Source of the DNA: Chamaecrista fasciculata
Lineage: Eukaryota > Streptophyta > Magnoliopsida > Fabales > Fabaceae
DNA length: 64,000 bases
Direction: 5' to 3'
Assembly (NCBI GenBank): GCA_003254925.1
Contig: QANZ01004938.1
Coordinates: forward strand, 113,680 to 177,679
Below, in pieces: positions 1 through 10,387 of this stretch. The notes under the pieces are model-generated. The model was not told where the DNA came from and made no database searches. It was given only the letters and a program-made list of their open reading frames with translations. Both the position numbers and the translations under genes were made by a program. Within the stretch, counting starts at the first letter, position 1. Every line of letters begins with the position of its first letter.

Positions 1-1843
1 CCATGTTGTGAGACAAAGAAGCTTGAGCAGACTCCTCTGTTTCAAAGACAACGTATGCATGAACACTGCAAAATACAATATTTGGCATTTAGAAATATTG
101 AATGACACCATATTCATAGAATAAAATGAAATTACAAACTATCCACTAACTTCTTGCAAGAGAAATTAATCAACTTGTTGGAAGAAGCATTATTTCAGTT
201 CAGATTCAGTCAAACCATGAGTTTCACCATTTAGGTGCAACATAAATAAAGCTCAGAGATATACAAAAGTCACACAAGTAATTTGGAAAGTGAGGGGAAG
301 GGGGGAATCATTAAGAAAGAACATTAGAAGAAAAGAGTGAACGAGACCAGCTTCAACGTTGTTGTGTACCTAAATAAATTGTGTACCAACTTATCAATAA
401 ATCTTTTCTATTCTCACCTCATTTTTCATCCTTTGGTCTCCTAGAATCTATAGACTGATTAGCAAATCTTTTTAATCCCACCTCATTTTTCATCCTTTGG
501 TTATGTTGCATTCAGAATATTTAAACGTCTGACCGAGGTTTCCTTTACTTGAATTCATAAATATATCTAGAACGAGATGTCAGCATTCTTATAAGACTGT
601 ATAAGTCAGCTATGGACAATGGTATATTCTTATAAGACTGTATAAGTCAGCTATGGACAAAATTATTTAATTTTCCCAGTTAAAAAAAAAGTTACATATG
701 TTCTTTTGAAAATAGTAAGAGTTTTCTTAGCCACTCCCAACTCCCAAGCATCAGATCCAGATTTCTTCAAAATCCAAACCTAAATTAGTAGTGAGTACAT
801 AAAATTGTATGCCAAAAATCAACCTTACAAACTAACTGACTTTTCTACAAACGGATAACTATCAACATTCTTGAGATGTTATAGCAATATTGGAAATTCA
901 AAAGGCATCACCTGTCAGCAGAATCATTGATTTTCTTAGAAAGGATAGCTCCTTTTCTAGGTTTTTTGGTCTGCTCAATCATAACAAGTAAGAAGTTAAT
1001 ATCCCAACAAAATTCATTGAAGTTCTAAACAGTGGAAAAGAGCACTAAATGATATCGATCATTTGAGAAAGGAATACCTACATCCAGTATAGGAACAGAA
1101 CGAATCCTCACAGATTCAACCTCCCCAAATTTCTTAAACTCCTTCAACAAAGTCTTCTTTTTTACCTTTAGCGGCAAATTCCCCACAAATATAGTTCTTA
1201 AGAGCTTATTCTCATCATCAAAACCTTCATTTTCAACCAACATGTCCGCTGGATTATCCACTGTCTTCCTCTTTGTCCCAACAATTTTATTTCTCAAGCC
1301 CTCCCCATTATCTTCCGCTTCCTCCACTGCTCCATACTTTTTTGACTCCCACTCTTTCTCAACTTCGTCCCTTTTTCTCTTCTTCCTCTTCTCCTTGTCC
1401 TCATTTACAATCTCTCTGCTTTTAATCGATTGCAAACGCGAATTGGGATCTTCCACCTTATCTTCCTTCGAGAATGCAGCTGGTTGCGCACCCAAGTCAG
1501 GGTCATGGGCCTCATCATCCTGCGGTTTCAGCTTCTTCCCCGCTTCAAGTTCATCATCTGAATCAATAGCCGATTTCGTCTCTTTGCTCCTCTTCCTCTT
1601 CGACTCACCGGAATCATGTTTATCGGAGACCGTGTTACCAGCGTTTTCAGTATTTTTAGTTGAACCGAAACTCGAACCAGATTCTAGAGGCTTCTTCCGG
1701 AAGGGGTTTTGATCTGAGAATAGAGAAGAATTGGCGTTCTGTTTAGATACGTTGCCAAATAGCTTGTTAAATAGGTCAGAAGAAGCCGGAGTAGCGCTGC
1801 TATCGGGGGCTTCTTGTGGCTCCCTGGGTTTCTTTTTCCCCAT
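1..1843 (-). CDS. RBM34/Nop12-like nucleolar RNA-binding protein, 5' part
   Basis: The first three coding exons are visible: 1843-1082, 970-912 and 65-1 (continuing off the window). All junctions are GT..AG and keep frame. The ATG at 1843 opens MGKKKPREPQ. Residues 1-215 are acidic and lysine-rich with several KKRKR-type basic runs, as in nucleolar proteins. From about residue 217 the first RRM begins (RNP2-like TIFVGNLPL, then the FKKFGEVESVRIRSVP segment). Exon 2 gives TKKPRKGAILSKKINDSAD and exon 3 gives the RNP1-like HAYVVFETEESAQASL. This order (basic N-terminus, RRM split by an RKGAI linker) is that of RBM34 and yeast Nop12, which act in 60S pre-rRNA processing; that function is inferred from family. 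The second RRM and the C-terminus lie outside the window. Confidence 0.88.
585..660. repeat. Perfect 35-bp direct repeat in RBM34-like intron
   Basis: Positions 585-619 and 626-660 are identical over 35 bp (starting attcttataagactg), separated by 6 bp. It lies in the intron between exons 2 and 3. A second, shorter direct repeat (cacctcatttttcatccttt) occurs at about 415-439 and 478-501 in the same intron. No function is apparent; recent slippage or template switching is the simplest origin. Confidence 0.8.
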
Positions 1844-2039
1844 TTTTTGATTGGAAGGAGAATACCAGAAACCTTTGAAGCCGCGTTCCTAGAAACCCTA
1901 GGATCAGTTAAGAAGAAAGAACAAAGGAAAGGAAGGGGGAGGCAATTTGGATTTACAGAAGTCCGGGTCGGGTTTTATTCTGGCAATTCGGACACTCTTC
2001 CAAAAATATACAAACAAAAATAAAAATAACTACAATTAA

Positions 2040-2882
2040 GGGCCTGTTTGAGCGCCATATTATTTCAATAACAGTCAGAGTGTATGGGATGAGATGAGAT
2101 TAAGTTTGAATTGGATGAGATGAAATAATGTATTGGTGTTTGGGTGATTTTAGAAAAAATGATGTTAAATAGGGTGTAAAATTATATAAAAGGTATGTAA
2201 TGATTGTGGTTGGTTGAAATAAGTTTATGGATTTTTTTAATTTGTATAGGGNNNNNNNNNNNNNNNNNNNNNNNNNNNNNNNNNNNNNNNNNNNNNNNNN
2301 NNNNNNNNNNNNNNNNNNNNNNNNNNNNNNNNNNNNNNNNNNNNNNNNNNNNNNNNNNNNNNNNNNNNNNNNNNNNNNNNNNNNNNNNNNNNNNNNNNNN
2401 NNNNNNNNNNNNNNNNNNNNNNNNNNNNNNNNNNNNNNNNNNNNNNNNNNNNNNNNNNNNNNNNNNNNNNNNNNNNNNNNNNNNNNNNNNNNNNNNNNNN
2501 NNNNNNNNNNNNNNNNNNNNNNNNNNNNNNNNNNNNNNNNNNNNNNNNNNNNNNNNNNNNNNNNNNNNNNNNNAAAAGTGTGTGAGTGGAAAAAATAAAA
2601 AAATGATGAGAAATGATAGATAGAGAGAGAAAACTATAAGTGTAATAAATGAGGGTATGTAAAATTACTATTTTGTCTAGTTCTTTTTTTTTATATTTGT
2701 ATTAAAGTATAGATAATTATAGGTGTATAAGTAGGGATAGATTAGTAATTGTAAGAGAAAATGAGATGATGTTGTGAATGAAATAATGATGTGGATGAGA
2801 TGAGATGAGATGAAGGTTCCAAAAAACACCCAACCAGGTTGTATGAGATGAGATTAGGATGATGGTGATGCCAAACAGGTTG
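2040..2882. mobile_element. Harbinger/Tourist-like non-autonomous DNA element (contains N gap)
   Basis: The left end reads GGGCCTGTTTGAG and the right end, on the opposite strand, reads CAACCTGTTTGGCA. Both ends are flanked by TAA (2037-2039 and 2883-2885), the 3-bp target duplication typical of PIF/Harbinger elements. The interior is rich in atgagatgagatg repeats at both ends and has no reading frame. The middle, 2252-2573, is unsequenced, so a captured or coding segment there cannot be excluded. Confidence 0.6.
2252..2573. other. Assembly gap (322 N)
   Basis: Run of N inside the Harbinger-like element. Any reading frame across it is an artefact. Confidence 1.
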
Positions 2883-2898
2883 TAAGTATTATGTTTTT

Positions 2899-3325
2899 GG
2901 TTAAAGCATAAATTTAGTCCCGTATCTTGTTTTGCTCAGTTCTCAATTTGGTCCTAAATCTTTCTTTGTTGCACTTTTGATCTTATATTTGTAGGTCACT
3001 TTCCAATTTGGTCCCATATCTCTTTTTGTTGTAGATTTGGTCTCATATCTTTGGATCAATTACAAAATTAGTCATATATCTTTAAGTCAGGTGTAGAAGT
3101 GATCTCATATTTTTGCAAAATGATCAACTAGTGATAGATTCTTTTGCAAAGATATGTGACCAATTATGCAACTTAATCAAAATATATGAGATCAAATTGG
3201 GCCATTTTATTCAATTCAACAAAAAGTTGGGCCATTTTATAAAGATATGAGATTGAAAGTCTAAAAAAAAATATATAGGACTAAATTAGGAACTCCACTA
3301 AAGATATGATACCAAATTTACGTTT
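2899..3325. mobile_element. Fold-back repeat with 'tagtccc..tatct' ends, degenerate
   Basis: The left end (from 2899) and the reverse complement of the right end (3301-3325) share AAATTTaGTcccgTATCTT, and the interior repeats the 'aatttggtcccatatct' motif several times in opposite orientations. This is the general build of the fold-back, MULE-like repeats found elsewhere in this window, but the ends have diverged and I could not find a convincing target duplication. Confidence 0.5.
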
Positions 3326-4087
3326 ATTAATGCATACTTGATTTATGTGAGAACTTAATGATAGTCGATTAAATTATGTTACCTTTTGATCTAATGCGAA
3401 GCATTACATTCATAAAATAGAGTGCAGTCAGTGACTGACATCCAAACAGCTTAAAATCATTTTACTAAGCTATTTAATAAAATCATTTTTAGATTTTTTA
3501 TCAAAGAGTTAGCCATGAAATATTAAACTCTTCAAAAATACTTATATATGTTATTATTTTAAGGCCAAAATGCACAGACACCCCTGAGTTTTAAGTTAGG
3601 TGCACATAACATCCTTGAGTTTTCAATTTGTGCAAATAGGACCCATGATTTTTCAATTACGTGCAAATAACATCCTTATGTTAAATTTTTATTTATTTGG
3701 TAAGGGTATAATAGTAATTTTATAAAAAAATCTAGGCCAAAATCTTATTTTAGTCCCTCAAGTCCGTTTAAAGTTTCATTTTGATCCCTCAAATTTTCAA
3801 AAAGTTCTACCTTTAATCCCTATTCAATTTCCATCTAATTTTTTTTGTTAAATAAAAGAAAAAAATGGTTTAAATTTCCTAAAATAATTATTTTTTTTAA
3901 TTAAGGTCATTTATTTATATAATAAGATTAAAATGTAAGAAAAAAAAATTAGGATTTAAAACAATTTTACCCCAAAATAAAAAAGGAACCCAGCCAAATC
4001 CAAATCCAGTCTTCTCCGTCTTCTACCATCACGCCACCTTCTTCTTCTTCAATCACCGCCGGCGAAACGAGGAGAAACGGGAAGAAG

Positions 4088-4294
4088 ATGACTCTGGTTT
4101 CAGTAACAGAAAAAGAAGCGGGTTTTGGTCATTTCTCCATCTCTCAAATTCCAGATCCTCCTCCTCTGTTTCCGCCAATGCCCAAGATCTCAATCAATAA
4201 AACCCTAAAATCCTCGGGTCCTTCTTTCATACCTAAAGCCCCTTTTTCTATATACGTAACGCAAGGACCAAACAAGCAAGTGCTTAATACATAG
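4088..4294 (+). pseudogene. Short open frame in captured segment of the 3563-5380 MULE
   Basis: A 68-codon open frame starts at an ATG that follows a CT-rich, 5'UTR-like leader (4013-4087). It encodes a proline-rich peptide (QIPDPPPLFPPMPKISINK in the middle). I do not recognise it. Its base composition is much more GC-rich than the TIRs and it resembles the 5' end of a normal plant gene that was copied into the element. Whether it is transcribed or translated cannot be judged from sequence. Confidence 0.3.
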
Positions 4295-4445
4295 AATCCC
4301 CGTTATCTTCTCTCTCCCCTATTTCTATTTCCTTCGGGCAAAGGTTTATGTAGAGCATACTGGCGTGATTGGGAAATAGAGGATTGACCAAACAAGCAAG
4401 TTTTAAGAATTTTGATTGGGAAATAGAGAGCATACTGGTGTAGAA
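4260..4445. repeat. Local direct duplication inside the MULE
   Basis: The segments 'gaccaaacaagcaagt' (about 4265 and 4387) and 'gattgggaaatagag' (about 4366 and 4418), plus 'gagcatactgg', each occur twice with shuffled spacing. This points to small rearrangements within the captured interior. Confidence 0.6.
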
Positions 4446-4453
4446 GACCTTCG

Positions 4454-4928
4454 GCTCCGTTTGGTACCCATGAAATTGATTACATTGTAAAAGGAGACGA
4501 ATTCTAAGACTTTCGTTTGTTTGATAGGGTAATTTGAGCTATGTAAAGTGGATTAAAATGTAAAAGGTTTTATATTACATAAGTCATTTTTCTTTACCTC
4601 AGATGTAATCTAAGTATACTTAGGGAATTATGGTAGAATTTTTATTTTGCCCCTCTCACTCCCATCCCATCTTCTTCCCCTAATGGTGACCGGCGGCGCC
4701 GACCACCGTGGACGGCGGCGGTAGGCGGTGGTCTTGTGGTGGTTGTGGGAAGGGCATTTTTGTAATTTTCTTTCTATATCTATTTTACTTTCCTTCCCTT
4801 ATCTTTTTATACCAAACACTTTCAATATTTACCCACTTTACATTCCCTCAACTACTTTTCCTTTCCCTCACAATCTTTCCCTTGTAAAACCCTTTCCTTT
4901 ACTTACCCCATGACATACCAAACGGACC
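4454..4928. mobile_element. Nested TIR element inside the MULE
   Basis: The left end, gctccgtttggta, is mirrored by taccaaacggac at the right, with inverted similarity continuing inward (ttacattg-type and gtaaagtgg-type blocks near both ends). It interrupts the interior of the 3563-5380 element. The GTTTGGTA ends resemble Harbinger/hAT-type MITEs, but I could not find a clean target duplication, so the class is open. The GC-rich stretch at 4685-4740 (ggcggcgccgaccaccg) may be a small captured piece. Confidence 0.5.
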
Positions 4929-6306
4929 CGAAGAAGAGTGGATTTGGATTTGGCTGGGTTCTTTTTTTATTTTGCAGAAAAATTGTTTTGAATCCTAATT
5001 TATTTCTTTTTTCTTACGTTTTATCTCATTATATAAAGAAATGACCTTAATTAAAAACATAATTTTTTTAGGAAATTTAAATCAATTTTTTCTCTTATTT
5101 AACAGAAAAATTAGATGGAAATTGAATAGAGACTAATGGTAGAATTTTTTGAAAATTAAAGGGACCAAAACAAAACTTTGAACAAACTTGAGGGACCAAA
5201 ATAAGATTTTGGCCTAAATTTTTTATAAAATTACTATTATACCCTCACTAAATAAATAGAAATTTAACATAAGGGTGTTATTTGCACGTAATTGAAAACT
5301 CAAGGTCTTATTTGCACAAATTGAAAACTCAGAAGGTGTTATGTGCACCAAACTTAAAACTCAAGGGGTGGTGTCTGGCCTTATTTTAAAAAGGCTGATA
5401 ATAAACATTTAAGCAATCATAAGAGGATTGACCTTTTAAACTTATAATTCATCATTCTTAACCATTCAATCACGCCATTTATCTTCAATATCCCAAATAA
5501 TGATTCCTTATAGGCATCAAACAATCATTAATCCGAGTACTTTCAGCATTTGAAGAAAAAATAAAACCTAAATTGGAATTGAGTGTAGTCGTGTTTCGTT
5601 ATTTAAATTCCCAAGTATAAAATAGTACGCCATTGTTGGTTAGTTTTTCTAGATTGTATATTAAATTTAAGGGTAAATTACACTCTGGTACCCTGTGGTT
5701 TAACCCTATTTCACTTTGGTACCCTGTGGTTTGAAACTTGACACTTTGATACCCTGAGGTTTTGACAGTTAACACATTGGTACCCTCAATTATTTTTCTG
5801 TCAAATTTTAACAGAATATTCCATGAATATTCCATCTGCCTTCAACTCATTTTATTCCAAGATTAAACCTAATGAAAGATCAAAAGGCAGCCTTTTGGGA
5901 GAACCCTAAACTCCCAAAACTCCAATTTCTCGACGCAAACAAAGAATAAAAGGTTGAGTTTAACTTCTTAATACAATCTTTCAAGTTTCAAATCTCAGCT
6001 ACACATGAATTCACTAGTATTACAATTCAAGGAAACGAAAGTGAAAATCAAAACCAAAATCAAAATGCTAGCTAGTGATGATGCCCTATTCCAGGTTTTA
6101 ATTACTCATATCGTGATTTGAAATTTGAAGTTTGAACTCCAATTTTCTCAGGAAAATCCCGTTCACTTTCTCGCTAATTACTAATATAGAGATCGATCCA
6201 GACTTCACAATTTTAACAAGAAAATAAAAAAAAAGGAAAGAGTGAAGAAGAATCTCAAGATTTGGACTAGAGAGAGAGAGAGAGAGAGAACAGAGTGAAT
6301 CAAACC

Positions 6307-6307
6307 N
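6307..6307. other. Single-N contig junction in a GA repeat
   Basis: The tract (GA)n followed by aacagagtgaatcaaacc occurs on both sides of the N (ending at 6306 and again at 6337-6354). The two contig ends were not merged, so about 40 bp are probably counted twice. The junction lies just 3' of the captured RING frame. Confidence 0.8.
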
Positions 6308-6339
<32 letters not shown>

Positions 6340-6347
6340 AGAGTGAA

Positions 6348-6872
6348 TCAAACCAAAGCAGAGGCATCAGGCAGACCTTGTTGCAGATTGCTATCTCTCG
6401 CCGGCGTCGGACGATTCGCCGCCATGTTCGCTGCCGCTGGCCGCTTGACGGCGATGGTGGCGCAGCAAATTGGACAATTTGAGTGGTTGCTGAGCCACAT
6501 ATCAATACAAGAAGCGTGAAACAAATGCTTACACGCACTTAGCTGCCGGATTTCTACGTCGTCGCCGAACACCGACAAGCAAACCGAACACTCGCTTCCG
6601 ATTTCCTTAACGTGCGCGTCCTTTTGGTACTTTAGGTCGGAGACAACCACCGCCGACGCTGCCACATCGCCGTCGTGAGAAGCCGATTCAGAGACGGCGA
6701 CGGAAGACAATCCTCCTCCAGATGCCTCTTCGGTTCGCCAGCGACGGCGAGACGGACACTTCACGACGAAGATGAAGGTGTAAATTAGGGCGGGGATGGT
6801 GACGACGGCGACGAGAGCGAGGAGGAATTCTAGAGGAGACAAGTCGACGGATGAGAAAGTTGATCCTTGGGT
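6348..6872 (-). pseudogene. ATL-type RING-H2 gene copy captured by MULE, no in-frame ATG
   Basis: An open frame of about 175 codons runs from just after a TGA (6875-6873) to the stop at 6350-6348. It holds one hydrophobic helix (PLEFLLALVAVVTIPALIY) and, about 65 residues later, a complete RING-H2: C-x2-C-x15-C-x1-H-x2-H-x2-C-x10-C-x2-C with the conserved W (CIDMWL). This layout is that of ATL membrane-anchored E3 ubiquitin ligases, closest in style to the ATL68 type. The frame has no ATG before the RING: the codon at 6842 is TTG, and the two upstream ATGs (6903 and 6876) are in another frame. So either the start was lost by frameshift or capture, or a non-AUG start is used. All zinc ligands are intact, so decay is recent or selection persists. 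Confidence 0.75.
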
Positions 6873-7117
6873 TCATGCTTTTGGTGTCTGTTTGATCTTT
6901 CATTATGCTTAATGTGGGAGGAAATGGGGTTTAATTGTGGCACATGATGTGCAGGTGCGATTTTCTGTTAGATTTGACGGAAAAATAAGTTGAGGGTACC
7001 AATCTGTTAACAGTCAAAACCTCAGGGTACTAAAGTGTCAGATTTCAAACCACAGGGTACCAAAGTGAAATAGGGTTAATCCACAGGGTACCAAAGTGTA
7101 ATTTACCCTAAATTTAA

Positions 7118-7675
7118 AATCAAAGTTCGGGTAGTGCTTAATCACGTTCAAATACAGAAAAGAAAAGAATGAGTAACGTTATCACTAGATTCAGGAATGT
7201 GACTAGGACTATAGGTCTTTTTTATTTCGTTGAGTTCTTCCCTCCCTCCATCCCTCATTCACACCAAAAGATTAATTAATGATTTCCACTTCAAGTACCA
7301 AAAAAATTAGCTTAATACTTGCAACTTAAAGTCCAACCCTTCTTCCTTCTCCTGTGTTTCCCACATGAAGTGAGAATGATCCCAAAAGCAAGCTGCCTTA
7401 CCTATCAGAAGATCACCATCTTATTCCTGGTTTGGTTCCCTGATATTCCAAAGCCTTTGCAGTTACAGGCAACGTGTATAAATTGAAATAAACAATGCAA
7501 AGAAATATCAATCGAGATAAGGGGCAATATGAATGACCTGATTGTGAGATTTGGCTCTTTCTTTATAACTGACAGTATTAAGGATTAAGATGAACTGAAA
7601 AAATATAATTCTACTTCCCTATTTTTACAAGTAGTCACAAGATAAACCTAAAAGAAACAACCTACCTTATCAAGT
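7118..7675. other. Spacer and 3' flank of the Vma12-like gene
   Basis: No coding potential seen. It probably holds the 3'UTR of the minus-strand gene that ends at 7676. The right boundary of the Pack-MULE sits at 7108. Confidence 0.5.
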
Positions 7676-10387
7676 CTATTGGTTTTTCTTTGACTTGGAA
7701 GTGGAAAAGGATGACCGTCGATTGGAACTTCTATTTTTGTTGGCATCTGCATTTGAAGTTCTAATAATAAAAAGAAACGTCTCAACAAGCATGCCACCAA
7801 CCAACCCTAGAACTCCTCCAGCAGCATTCTGAAAGTAAAGATAAGAGCAGGGAAAGGAAGGAGTTTGGGGAGATGAGAATTCATAAATAAAGCGCCTCAC
7901 AATAATAGAGATATAGATTTCTGACAGTACCATAGCCGTATTATGGTTAAACAGCGCTCTAAATGCAGCAAATCCAAGCAGATAGCCAGTAAACATAGTA
8001 AGCGCAACATGCAAACCTGAAAAAGTTCAAGGGGAACAAAAATCAAATAGAGCTTATACAGATAGATGCAAACACATAGACAATAGGAGACTTTGATCAT
8101 GCAACTGGAAAATCACGGACAGAAATCAGGCCAAACAGATGTGTTGTTACTGTTGTCTATTTAGTTTCCTAATTTTAGGTACTAATTTTACTAGCATCAA
8201 CGCTCCCAATCACCAAGAAGAGACTGGAAGTGAAACACATTTTTTTTCCAGAAAATTTGCAACTAGTATAAAGTTCACCTTGGAAAGGTACAGCTATTGA
8301 AAGTGAATTAAATGAATCATATCAAAGTTGGGAATTTTCATGATATTCCAATGACTAAATGAGCCCTCAACTAAGTTATTCTTTTCTTTCTTTTTTCTTT
8401 TTTAATTCAATTTACAATTCTCTTATATGTCCAGTGGCCACTGGCCCTAGTGGCCCAAGAACCAAGCTCAATTTTACCTATTCAAGGAGAGAATACTCAC
8501 ATGTGATGTGACAGCAGCAGCAGTTTTACATTCATAGAACTTTACATGTTTTATTTATGCATTTATGATTTTATGTCAGTTATTTCAGTCAATTATTTCT
8601 TTAGGAAGATGGGGTTAGCCCACTACTTGCATGTACTAGTGTGGTGGCAGTTTATAAGCCATGTTCTGCCATGTTTCCATAATTCTAGGACCCATTAGAA
8701 GGCTGGAGGTATTATAAATATTCCTAGTTACTTTGTTTTAGGCATTGAGAAATTATTAATCAAAGTATTGTTTTTATTTCAAAGTGCTGAGATTCTCCCA
8801 CTTCTTGTCTGGTTTCCAAGTTTTGAGATTCTCAAACTTGTGGATTTATTTTCTTTAGCTTTTGGGGTTCTAACAAATTCAGTTCTGACTTTAGATGTTG
8901 TCAAGTTCAACCAATAACATAAGAAACAAACAAACTTGGCAAGCATGTATTTGTCACCTGACAAAATGGAATAGCTCACTATAGTTCAAATCAAATTATT
9001 GATGTAATATCCTTTTATTAAAAAAGGGCCAACCCAGTTCGAGTCCCCACTTGGTGGGGGTGCTGAGGAAGGGAACATACTAGGCAGCCTTACCCTGCTT
9101 TTTTGCAGAGAGGCTAATTCGAACCCACAACCTCAGACCCCACGGCAAGCGTGCTTCCCGCTGAGCCAAATCGGCCCTTCACGTAATATCATTTTTTTAT
9201 TCTTAAAAATTTCTGGACCACACAGCATACAATGCATAGAATGTTTTGTTCATCTTCAAAATGACATACTCAAAGTCAAAGTTACTCCGGTAAGGAAACA
9301 AGATTCTCGTTAGGCCAAAGGATGCTTAACCAAGCTATAACAGTTTCAATAACAAGCAAGTTGAATCGGTTTGACTTGTTTTATACCTAAAGAGAAAAAT
9401 TAATCATGAGTGGTTACTAATGCACTTGCTTCTCTAATTCTATCAAAATTTAAATTACTGACATTAAAACCCATAGAGAAGGTAAAAGTGAACAAGACTT
9501 TACCAAACCCTAATTGATCCTTGTAAGAAGAAAATGGCTCGTCAACATCCTTCTTTGGTGCAATATCCTTCACAAGCTCTTGATATGCATTCCTCTCTGC
9601 TAAATCTTCAAGCTTTTTCAGTCTTGCCTTCAATTCTTCACTCTTCACACCCAAAGCAGAACATTAAGAAGGATTAACCCTTTTTTCCTATTAATGTCTG
9701 GTTACTTTTGGCTTCAAGAAAAGCTATTTCTAGAAGACTTTGAAAATTAAATGAAAACATTGTCATGAACTTAACATATCATATCTTTCCGAGTTCAATT
9801 ACATATCTTAAGGATAAACTCTGTCAATGATTATTTTTTTTTAAAATGTAAGCTATCCTAATTTGACCACTCAACTTAGTTGATGCTACACAATGGATTT
9901 ATCAATATTTTGATATTTTCCCATCTGGATTTATCAATGTTTTCACCCAATCAGTCAAAGGAAAACCTTCCACTAAACTCGGTTTGAAACACATATTAAC
10001 AAGCCTCACAATTTAAGGATTTGTTTTTATCTCGTCATGAGTCGAACAGTTCAAATTCGACAGAAGGTTCCTGCATAACTATTTGTGCATTCTTCACTAT
10101 GAGTAAATTTGAAAAAATGTCAAACATATGTTTACCTTCTCTCTGGGTTTGGGACTACAGAATAGAAATGCGGTTCCAGAAAAGAGCTGGATCAGATTGG
10201 GTCTTGTTGAAGAATCAGAGGCCATCCAGATAGCACGAAGTGGCATGTAAGGTACATCAGGCTGCCTCAATAGATCTGAAGCAGTTTGACGAAATTCATC
10301 AGAGAGACCTGGATCCTTGGAAGCTGTACTGAGGAACAAGCGAATGGATTCAGTGGCAGAAATCACGAGCCCCGAGGGGTTTGACAT
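7676..10387 (-). CDS. Vma12-like ER assembly factor for V-ATPase
   Basis: Four coding exons, 10387-10136, 9642-9504, 8016-7931 and 7828-7676, join in frame to a 209-residue protein starting MSNPSGLVIS. Residues 1-84 form a soluble N-terminal region with the PYMPLRAIW and LIQLFSGTAF segments; residues 85-125 are a charged helix (EELKARLKKLEDLAERNAYQ). Two hydrophobic helices follow at about 133-155 and 163-182, then a basic serine-rich tail ending SKSKKNQ. This build (coiled segment followed by a helical hairpin) is that of the Vma12/TMEM199 family, ER proteins that help assemble the V0 sector of the vacuolar H+-ATPase. The lysine-rich C-terminus would suit ER retrieval. Introns hold a SINE (9012-9182). 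A spliced 5'UTR exon lies upstream. Confidence 0.85.
9012..9182 (-). mobile_element. tRNA-derived SINE
   Basis: On the minus strand, an RNA polymerase III A box (TGGCTCAGCGG, 9168-9158) is followed 32 bp later by a B box (GGTTCGAATTA, 9125-9115; 9 of 11 consensus positions). The body continues with agggtaaggctgcctagta, a motif shared with plant Au-like SINEs. The copy is flanked by gtaatatc on both sides (9004-9011 and 9183-9190). It sits in the second intron of the Vma12-like gene, in the same orientation as the gene. Confidence 0.85.

Larger units (their letters stand above)
3563..5380. mobile_element. Mutator-like element with ~450-bp TIRs and 9-bp TSD (Pack-MULE candidate)
   Basis: Both ends start GGCC and are flanked by the same 9 bp, TTATTTTAA (3554-3562 and 5381-5389). 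The left arm (3563 to about 4020) and the inverted right arm (about 4930 to 5380) match over some 450 bp, including the segment 'aacccagccaaatccaaatcca'-like inner edge near 3990 and 4940. 9-bp duplications plus long TIRs define MULEs. There is no transposase. Between the arms are a GC-richer, gene-like segment (about 4013-4300), a local tandem duplication (4260-4445) and a second, nested element (about 4454-4928). The host gene of the captured segment is not recognised. Confidence 0.85.
5671..7108. mobile_element. Pack-MULE carrying a RING-H2 (ATL-type) reading frame
   Basis: The element starts and ends with GGGTAAATTACAC and is flanked by a perfect 9-bp duplication, TAAATTTAA (5662-5670 and 7109-7117). 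The TIRs, 5671 to about 5817 and about 6963 to 7108, match at roughly nine bases in ten over about 145 bp and contain the repeated block 'ttggtaccctgtgg'. There is no transposase. The interior is host-derived: a GC-rich RING-H2 frame on the minus strand (about 6872-6348) with AT-rich 3' flank. Long TIRs, a 9-bp duplication and a gene between them define a Pack-MULE. It lies 570 bp downstream of the Vma12-like gene. Confidence 0.92.

Noticed and set aside
1242..1712. Plus-strand open frame of 156 codons
   Set aside because: It is the reverse strand of the RBM34-like first exon; the minus strand has the RRM and correct splicing.
2204..2623. Open frames across N
   Set aside because: Made almost wholly of unknown bases in an assembly gap; the same holds for frames over 16786-17354 and 28817-29053.
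6098..6538. Secreted-looking minus-strand frame (MRVSICFTLLVL..)
   Set aside because: It overlaps the RING-H2 frame in another register, runs through a GA repeat and an N, and has no domain.
9012..9182. A tRNA gene on the minus strand
   Set aside because: A and B boxes are present, but the sequence cannot fold into a full cloverleaf with acceptor stem, and the SINE body and flanking duplications explain it.
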